Below, one piece after another: positions 25,371 to 31,073 of a stretch of DNA of 31,073 bases. The notes below the pieces were generated by a model that was not told the DNA's origin, searched no databases, and saw nothing but the letters and a program-made list of their open reading frames with translations. Location of the stretch: positions 1 through 31,073 of the forward strand of contig JAJRVM010000038.1 of assembly GCA_024277285.1 (NCBI GenBank), written 5' to 3'. The translations under genes were made by a program, and so were the position numbers. How positions within the stretch are numbered: the first letter of the stretch is position 1; the number at the start of each line of letters is the position of its first letter. Origin of the DNA: Planctomycetota bacterium. GTDB lineage: Bacteria; Planctomycetota; Planctomycetia; Pirellulales; Pirellulaceae.

Positions 25371-25629
25371 AACTCTCAGTAGCCTCTACCTCGTTCGCAT
25401 CCGCCTCTTTCCAGCTGTTCCGAGTTGGAAAATCGCAGGCATCGTCGCAAAATTGCCAAAAACCGCCGTGCCTGTTTGCCTCTCTGTGGCCGGCCCCAAA
25501 AATTTGCCTCTCCTCAGTTCCAGCCCCGATAGGTCGGTCAGTTTTTTATGGCACCGAACTATATAAGCAATTGGCGTGCCAATCGTCATGGAAAATATTT
25601 CGGAAAATCGGACATACGGGCGCATCGGC

Positions 25630-28098
25630 CTACTGCCCGGAGCGCGTGACGCGTGCGGTTGCGGGCGGCGAAACTTGCCAGGCCTGCACGCCATCGGGAG
25701 TGCTGACGACGATGACGCCTGCCGAGGCCAAGCGTCCGCCGGCCATGCCAGCAATCAACTTGCCGGTCCCGAAGTGGTCGGCAAATCGGCCATCCTGACT
25801 GATAATGTGCAGGCTGCCATCGCCACCGGCGATCATCCAGTGCGCCGCATGGTCATCCAAGAGTCGTGCTGAGGTGACGAACCGCACCTGAGTACTGAAC
25901 GATTCGGCCGGCAAATTGTAGCGCCACAACGACTTTGCGTCGGGACTCAACCCGATTGCCAACCGCCGGCCTTCCAGTCCGTACGAGATACCGCAGTACG
26001 GCGCTGCCGAATCGCCCAGGCCGGGCGTATCGGTTGCGGCATCGCCAAGATCGGTACCGCGGAAGAGATGGTGGATCAGCAGGCCGGTATGTTGGGCAAG
26101 CCGTTCACCGCGACCATGATGATCCAAACGAACGACTGCTCCGGATGCGGATGAAACCCACAGTGTCATGCGCCCGTTGTTGGGGGCCGAAGTCATCAAC
26201 GACATCACATGGGAAACGTCCTGATTGTTCCACAGCCGGTTGCCACTGAGGGTTACGCAATGAACGCCGGCCGTGCCCCAGAAGCCGACATGAAGCTCCA
26301 GCTGTCCGTCGCCGTCCAGGTCGGCCAACATCGCGTCCTGAACTCCCTCATGCTCGGTACCGGCGGGTGGATAGCTGAGCGTGCGGTTCCAACGCGAATC
26401 GAACACATGCACTTGCGGGCTACGCAGCGACCAAGCCACGAAATACCGTTGGCCGTCGGAATCGACTGCGGTTTGAACTTGGCTTACCGCTGCTTTCGCA
26501 GGCAAGTCCAGCTCATGTCGCGCCAACAGATTGCCTTGTGCCCCGATTTCCGTCAACGTTCGCCAGCCTTCGTGAACCAAAAAGCGAAGCGCCCCGTCGG
26601 TATCGTGCACAGCATGGATGTTGCCGGTCGCTTGCAGATCGGTGTTGTTCCAGAGTGGCCTGAGCTGCAGCAGTTTGGGCGCCGAAACGCTTGCCACGGC
26701 GGCACCATTTGCCGTTGAGGCCGCCATTTCGGGTTCGCCACGCTGCAATGCGCGTTCGTACTTTGTGCGTTGTTGCCGAAACTGGTCGAGGATTGCGGCC
26801 GCCACATCGTGTCCAGCCAGCAGCTGTTCGAGCACCTGTGGAAGTTCGGCTACCAGATTCGGATTGGCGCCCACCTCGTAGATTTGCACGATGTTGTTGG
26901 CGTCCAGGACAACCACGGTTGGTGCCCACGGCACTTTGAACAGATCGCGGCCGAGTGCTTTCGGATCGCGCGCCATGGGCAGGTCGACGTGCCAGGATTG
27001 AGCCAGTGCAGCCAATTGCTGATTGCTGAAACTCGACGCCTCGGCACACACCGCTTGGATGGCGATTCGATCGTTCGACTTGTATTGTTGATAGACTTGG
27101 TTTACTTGTTCAATGGTCGACTCGCACGCAGGATGGTTATTGAACCAAACAAGTACCTTGATGCGATCCCCCAGTGTCTGATTGGAAACCGGTTGGCCGG
27201 ACAATGATGTAAACGCGAATGGTGCGGTGGTTTTTCCAAACAGGTCCGAGGGCAATTCTCGCGGTGGCGGAATGAGTCGCTTGACCCGCTTGGCGCTGGT
27301 CGGTACCCGGTATGCGAATCGACTCTCAGCCGGTGCGGCTGCGAACGAAGCGGCGCGGAATTCTACGGTCAGATGCAGGTCTCTTACCGACTTGTCCGCA
27401 TCGATTTCGGGAGCGAATGTCGCTGCGGGGTACTCGACACGCCGCAGCACGAAGCACTCCTGGTCGACCCACAGCACGAAAGCCCCGTCTGCGGTCGCCA
27501 CGTTCACGCGGTAGCACGCATTGCCATCCAACTTGGCCGGCTCGAGCAGCGTGCGCTGCACGCCGTCTTCCATCAACGCTGCCAACGGTGCCTCGGATAG
27601 CAGCAGATCAAGTTGCATGGGATAGCCGGCCAGACCTTGGCGGAAAGCCAAGCTGAGGTTTTCGTCATCCTCCCAAAGCTCACGTAACGTCAAACGCTCC
27701 GGTGCGTCACGAACAATGATTTGACCATCAAAGTCCTGTGTCGCTTCGTCCTGGATGCGACCCAGCAGTTGTTTGCCGTCGCACGCCACATCAACCTGAT
27801 AGGCCTGCACACGCAGCCGGTTCGGTGTTTGCCAGGACACGGCCAGGGGCGCGTGGTCCTCGAAACTCTTCCCGTTGCGGCGGTATCGTAACTGCACCAC
27901 ACCGCGGTCTTGATAGTGGTTTGCGTGGCGATAGGCGCTGAGCATCAGTTTCATGACATCGTCGGCGCGCGGAGAAGACGATGCCGTGGGGGCTTCCTGC
28001 CGAGCGCAACCGGTTACCCACGTGAATCCAACGAACAGGCAAGTGGCCCAATATAGGGCCCCAAAACTCCCAGACCGAGTGTGAAATTCGGACAACAC
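25630..28098 (-). CDS. Lipoprotein with redoxin domain and FG-GAP propeller
   Basis: From the GTG at 28098, preceded by GGAAGG at 7-nt spacing, the product is 822 residues and starts with a lipoprotein signal (ATCLFVGFTWVTGC, lipidated Cys31). A longer frame from 28191 would place the signal internally and is rejected. Residues about 45-275 form a beta-rich domain like DUF2092/LolA carriers. About 285-425 is a TlpA/thioredoxin-like domain with VLVWFNNHPACEST, where the usual CxxC is HPAC, and a cis-Pro segment VPWAPTVVVLD. About 475-822 is a propeller-like region with the calcium-loop motif DLDGDGQLEL. Likely anchored at the outer membrane or periplasmic face. Function is unknown; disulfide exchange by a CxxC mechanism is not possible. 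It appears monocistronic. Confidence 0.85.
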   Translation of the reverse strand: MLSEFHTRSGSFGALYWATCLFVGFTWVTGCARQEAPTASSSPRADDVMKLMLSAYRHANHYQDRGVVQLRYRRNGKSFEDHAPLAVSWQTPNRLRVQAYQVDVACDGKQLLGRIQDEATQDFDGQIIVRDAPERLTLRELWEDDENLSLAFRQGLAGYPMQLDLLLSEAPLAALMEDGVQRTLLEPAKLDGNACYRVNVATADGAFVLWVDQECFVLRRVEYPAATFAPEIDADKSVRDLHLTVEFRAASFAAAPAESRFAYRVPTSAKRVKRLIPPPRELPSDLFGKTTAPFAFTSLSGQPVSNQTLGDRIKVLVWFNNHPACESTIEQVNQVYQQYKSNDRIAIQAVCAEASSFSNQQLAALAQSWHVDLPMARDPKALGRDLFKVPWAPTVVVLDANNIVQIYEVGANPNLVAELPQVLEQLLAGHDVAAAILDQFRQQRTKYERALQRGEPEMAASTANGAAVASVSAPKLLQLRPLWNNTDLQATGNIHAVHDTDGALRFLVHEGWRTLTEIGAQGNLLARHELDLPAKAAVSQVQTAVDSDGQRYFVAWSLRSPQVHVFDSRWNRTLSYPPAGTEHEGVQDAMLADLDGDGQLELHVGFWGTAGVHCVTLSGNRLWNNQDVSHVMSLMTSAPNNGRMTLWVSSASGAVVRLDHHGRGERLAQHTGLLIHHLFRGTDLGDAATDTPGLGDSAAPYCGISYGLEGRRLAIGLSPDAKSLWRYNLPAESFSTQVRFVTSARLLDDHAAHWMIAGGDGSLHIISQDGRFADHFGTGKLIAGMAGGRLASAGVIVVSTPDGVQAWQVSPPATARVTRSGQ

Positions 28099-28143
28099 GG
28101 CATTTCCTTCCCTGATTCGTTGGATCGTGTCACTCGTGTGGAT

Positions 28144-28168
28144 AGTGCCACTCGCGGAGAGTGGCACT
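28144..28168. repeat. 10-bp perfect palindrome in a divergent promoter region
   Basis: AGTGCCACTC (28144-28153) is inverted as GAGTGGCACT (28159-28168) with a 5-nt spacer. It lies about 46 nt upstream of the lipoprotein GTG start, between divergent genes. It could be an operator or a small dispersed palindrome. Confidence 0.75.
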
Positions 28169-28285
28169 GGGACGTCTGCTAGCATGTTCAAACGTCCGTT
28201 GCGATCTGTGGTTGAACTCTGCCAGTCCCGGATAATGCTCGTTCCGGAACCTCGCGAAGTTGCCTGGCTGCCTAGAGTCCGCAGC

Positions 28286-28315
28286 TTGACCTGTGCGCAA
28301 ACAGATCGCTATCAT
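28286..28315 (+). promoter_or_regulatory. Sigma70-type promoter for the LarA-like gene
   Basis: TTGACC (28286-28291), an 18-nt spacer and TATCAT (28310-28315) form the best -35/-10 pair I found in the window. The predicted transcript start, near 28322, is about 46 nt before the ATG at 28368. Confidence 0.55.
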
Positions 28316-28367
28316 TCGTTGATTCGGCCGAACCTTAGAGAAACTTCAGCGAAACGGCAACACAAGC

Positions 28368-29585
28368 ATGATGCATCAGCTTCGATACGGCGAGTCATCG
28401 ATCCTGCAACTGAACGTGCCCCCCGAAGCATTGGTGGCCGACTGTACGACCGTGCCAGGCAGGGTGCTCGCCGACCCCGCCGCAGCGGTGGCGGCGGCCT
28501 TGCAGAGTCCAGTGGGCTTTCCATCCTTAAAGCAAACGGTTGTACCTGGCGATCACGTCGTAATCGCGCTCGACCCCAGCGTGCCCCAGGTGCCAGATGT
28601 GGTATCTGGAGTCATTCACACGCTGCTCGAAGCTGCCGTCCCGGCAGACCACATTACGGTTCTGCAAGACCCTCGACATGCGCACCTGACGCGATTGCCC
28701 CGACAAGTCCCGTCGGCCGCCGAGGGGGTTGAATTCGCGGTTCACGACCCGGAGGACCGCGAACAACTCGCTTATTTGGCGGCCTCGCAAGAGGCCGAAC
28801 CCATTATGTTGAATCGGCGACTCTGCGACGCCGACTTGGTGTTGCCGGTCAACTTATTGCGTCCCGACACGGCGCTTCTCTATTGCGGTCCTCACGGAGG
28901 GCTCTGCCCCACATTTTCCGATACCGCAACTCAGCAACGATTTCGCACTCCCAATTCGACCGCCTCGCGCAAGCAGCAACGGCGGCGCCGCGAGGAAGCG
29001 AATGACGTTGCATGGCTCTTGGGGATCCAGTTGACCGTACAAGTCATTGCCGGATCGGGCGACACGGTATTACACGTCCTGGCCGGTCTTGACGAAGACG
29101 TGTCGCGTCATGGCCAGAAGTTGGTCAAGGCCGCGTGGGGATACGATGTGGCGCGCCGCGCCGAGTTGGTTGTGGCGACCATCGAAGGACCGCAAGACGA
29201 TCAGTCGTGGGAGAACTTTGGCCGCGCTTTGCATGCAGCGCAGCAAGTCTGCGCGGCGGACGGGACGATCGTTCTGTGTACCGATTTGCAGTGCAAGCCA
29301 GGTCCAGCACTACGGCGTTTGGCCGGATTCGAGGACCAAGAAAAGCTGCGCAAACGACTCGGTACCGATCGATCCGAAGATGCACTCTCCGCGTGGTTGC
29401 TCATGGACGCACGTGATGCGGCTCACGTGTTCCTGCTCAGTGGGCTTGCGTCGTCCGCAGTCGAGTCGTTGGGGATCGGCTATATCGACGCTCCGGATCA
29501 TATCGACCGGCTTTGCCGCCAGCATCGCTCTTGCATCCTGTTGGGAAACGCCCACCGGGCGGGCGTCGAGCCTGCAGTCGCCTAG
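28368..29585 (+). CDS. LarA-like (DUF2088, lactate racemase domain) protein
   Basis: The 405-residue protein has the N-terminal layout of the LarA family: PVGFPSLKQTVVPGDHVVIALD (49-70), then a helix and VPADHITVLQDPRHAH (91-106). LarA is a nickel-pincer racemase whose lysine attaches the cofactor. The segment corresponding to the cofactor-attachment region reads LLYCGPHGGLCPTFSD (170-185), where LarA as I recall it has a GG-x-K motif, so the lysine appears absent. The middle (about 195-212) is very basic (SRKQQRRRREE). No larB, larC or larE gene is near. It is more likely a LarA homologue with altered or lost chemistry than a lactate racemase. The ATG at 28368 (a second ATG follows) has a weak binding site. 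It ends in TAG and converges with the sensor gene. Confidence 0.78.
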   Translation: MMHQLRYGESSILQLNVPPEALVADCTTVPGRVLADPAAAVAAALQSPVGFPSLKQTVVPGDHVVIALDPSVPQVPDVVSGVIHTLLEAAVPADHITVLQDPRHAHLTRLPRQVPSAAEGVEFAVHDPEDREQLAYLAASQEAEPIMLNRRLCDADLVLPVNLLRPDTALLYCGPHGGLCPTFSDTATQQRFRTPNSTASRKQQRRRREEANDVAWLLGIQLTVQVIAGSGDTVLHVLAGLDEDVSRHGQKLVKAAWGYDVARRAELVVATIEGPQDDQSWENFGRALHAAQQVCAADGTIVLCTDLQCKPGPALRRLAGFEDQEKLRKRLGTDRSEDALSAWLLMDARDAAHVFLLSGLASSAVESLGIGYIDAPDHIDRLCRQHRSCILLGNAHRAGVEPAVA

Positions 29586-29667
29586 CGAGCGTGCTGGCGT
29601 CTCGCGACGGTTGCCTCGAGTCCTCCCCGGGATGCCAGGTGGCGCTGCGTTTCGGCCTGCCACACGC

Positions 29668-31073
29668 TTAGGGCGTCTTGCCGACGGCCGTGATTCGCGA
29701 CTGGGCGGGTGTTGGACTGGCGATCGACGAGCCGGGGCCCTGCGGGGACCGTCGCCACCAGAGAATGCCACCTTGCAGGTGGAGTACAAAATACCACAGC
29801 AACCCTACGACCAACAGGAAACCCAACAGGGCCAAGCCCGCCTTGCCCGTCAATTGCCGGTCCAAGTCGTGAACGGGTTTGGTGGCGTAATCCTTGTCCT
29901 CCTGCACAATGACCACCAAGCCGGTATCGCGCGACGAGCTTGCTCCGCCCGCCCTTCGGCGTTGCAGGATGACCGGTGCCGATGCCGCGATCCATTTTCG
30001 CTTCGCCGCTGCCTCTCCTTCGATTTCACCAAACGGATCATTCACGACATGGTCGCCGCCGCTCAAAGCTTCTAACGACACGCGAAACTTGTTGTAGTCC
30101 GCCCCGAGCCCCTCCGCCGGTTGATACCGCTCGCGCAACATCGGATGATCAAGGATCATTCCCCGAAAGCCGTTGGAGCGGCCATCGACGAGCATCGCAA
30201 AATGGTAGCGGAAGTCCGCCAGGTCGGTTTCGGTGATTTCGCCCTTCTTCTCTTGAGCATCATCGGTGCTGACGACATTCAGGCGGTTGCCGACGACTTC
30301 CCCGACATCGACGGACAACACCAGCACACCCAACAGTGTATCCGGATCGTCGATGCGGTATATCGGCGTGGAAACGGCGATCTTCCAGCGTTTATTCAGC
30401 TGGCTGAACAGCGGTGACGACAGCGATGTCGCCCGCACGTGCTCGGTTGGTAGTGGCCGCGCCGACATGTCTTTCAGATCCAGCACACCGCCGTGGCAGT
30501 AGGACCGGAAGGCAAAGTTATTGCCAATCGTCGCGGTGCTGCGACTTGGGAAAGCACCGGCCAAATGCGTGCCGCGCGGCCCACAGACAAACAAGCTGAC
30601 GGCACGCGGCGGGGAACGCTGCTCGAGTGGCGCGATCTTGCTTTGATACAACGCATCAATGCGTTGCTGCAGCTTGAGCCGTGCCGGTTCCTTCAGGAAA
30701 CGCTGCTTGGCACGTGACTTCTCGGTGTCGGGCAAGTTGGGATTCGCCAGTGTTACCAGTTCGTCGTCAAGTTGGTCGACCACGGCCGTCAACGAGGTGT
30801 GCAAGTCACCGTCCCGTGCTGTTTCCTCGATCGCGCGATAGTATCGATCGATCTCGTTGGCGACGTCCGAAGCGACGAACTTTGCCGCGAACCGGTTGCT
30901 CTGCCACACTTTGTTCATGACGGCCTGACGCATGGTCGACAGCGCGCTCAGGTAAGACATTGCGCCGAATACGCACATAACCGCCAACAACAGGAGTGGT
31001 CCCAGCACGCCGAGCAGCAGTAACGGCCGCCGCGCACGCGCCTGATCGCGAGCGTGCAGGGCGTCGAGCACGG
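29668..31073 (-). CDS. Membrane Cache-sensor protein, partial (probable Ser/Thr kinase C-terminal half)
   Basis: The coding frame runs to the window edge. A GTG at 31071 is present, but I expect the gene to continue upstream. The visible 467 residues hold an Arg/Ala-rich juxtamembrane stretch, a membrane helix (17-40, RPLLLLGVLGPLLLLAVMCVF), a large extracytoplasmic domain, a second helix (about 405-428) and a short cytoplasmic tail. The outer domain contains LFVCGPRGTHLAGAFP and GNNFAFRSYCHGG, which match the Cache sensor part that I recall in planctomycete PknB-type kinases. The missing N-terminal part is therefore predicted to be a cytoplasmic kinase domain; that is inference. The ligand is unknown. 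Confidence 0.72.
   Translation of the reverse strand, partial: VLDALHARDQARARRPLLLLGVLGPLLLLAVMCVFGAMSYLSALSTMRQAVMNKVWQSNRFAAKFVASDVANEIDRYYRAIEETARDGDLHTSLTAVVDQLDDELVTLANPNLPDTEKSRAKQRFLKEPARLKLQQRIDALYQSKIAPLEQRSPPRAVSLFVCGPRGTHLAGAFPSRSTATIGNNFAFRSYCHGGVLDLKDMSARPLPTEHVRATSLSSPLFSQLNKRWKIAVSTPIYRIDDPDTLLGVLVLSVDVGEVVGNRLNVVSTDDAQEKKGEITETDLADFRYHFAMLVDGRSNGFRGMILDHPMLRERYQPAEGLGADYNKFRVSLEALSGGDHVVNDPFGEIEGEAAAKRKWIAASAPVILQRRRAGGASSSRDTGLVVIVQEDKDYATKPVHDLDRQLTGKAGLALLGFLLVVGLLWYFVLHLQGGILWWRRSPQGPGSSIASPTPAQSRITAVGKTP

Larger units (their letters stand above)
24812..25629. other. Intergenic region with a hairpin cluster
   Basis: About 820 bp between two minus-strand genes with no supported gene. 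The notable part is 25249-25370, where three inverted repeats follow each other; the middle one is a good minus-strand terminator. The stretch upstream of the DUF1549 gene (24812-25150) should hold its promoter but shows no clear box. Confidence 0.6.

Noticed and set aside
29047..30075. 342-codon plus-strand frame across the LarA-like and sensor genes
   Set aside because: It overlaps the LarA-like gene in another frame and the sensor gene antisense; the composition is Arg/Ser-rich and there are no motifs.

Overview
The window is about 31 kb of chromosome from a planctomycete, most likely a Pirellulales relative. The evidence is a set of lineage-typical families in one place: a DUF1549/DUF1553 gene followed by a DUF1501 gene, a TIGR03009-type protein, a DUF6655-type lipoprotein, and a giant lipoprotein joining a redoxin domain to an FG-GAP propeller. 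Frequent GTG starts, long gene-free spacers and many small palindromic repeats fit the same origin. No phage genes, transposase, CRISPR array, rRNA or tRNA was seen. This is an informational, metabolic and envelope region rather than a mobile island.

Layout. Positions 535-6762 (+): a secreted TIGR03009 protein, then a membrane-microdomain cluster made of a long ClpP-like NfeD protease, a short NfeD protein, the flotillin-like FloA and a small conserved-looking partner. Positions 6918-12334 (-): sulfite reductase hemoprotein, an FAA-hydrolase family enzyme, a secreted TPR protein and an HD-domain protein. Positions 13261-14154 (+): folD, convergent with a MaoC-type hydratase (-). Positions 15389-18184 (-): a likely operon of GT9 heptosyltransferase, RlmI-like methyltransferase and TrmH/SpoU methyltransferase. 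Positions 18528-21065 (-): DUF6655-like lipoprotein and a MATE transporter. Positions 21691-24811 (-): the DUF1549/DUF1553 and DUF1501 pair. Positions 25630-28098 (-): the redoxin/propeller lipoprotein. Positions 28368-29585 (+): a LarA-like protein. Positions 29668-31073 (-): the membrane and Cache part of a sensor protein, probably a Ser/Thr kinase, cut by the window edge.

The strongest oddity is in the long nfeD gene. It is split by an in-frame TAG exactly where a Trp codon (TGG) is expected, and the same frame continues for 171 codons through the remaining membrane helices and the OB-fold. The second is a 93-94 nt element present twice, about 16 kb apart on opposite strands, each copy in the spacer between a gene and a downstream membrane-protein gene (floA; MATE). 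Other observations are a 42-nt dispersed repeat, a tight cluster of three hairpins that includes a good minus-strand terminator, a low-complexity insertion in sulfite reductase, a redoxin domain with HPAC in place of CxxC, and in-frame 15-bp repeats behind a signal peptide.

All family calls come from reading translated sequence and recalled motifs. No database search was run.
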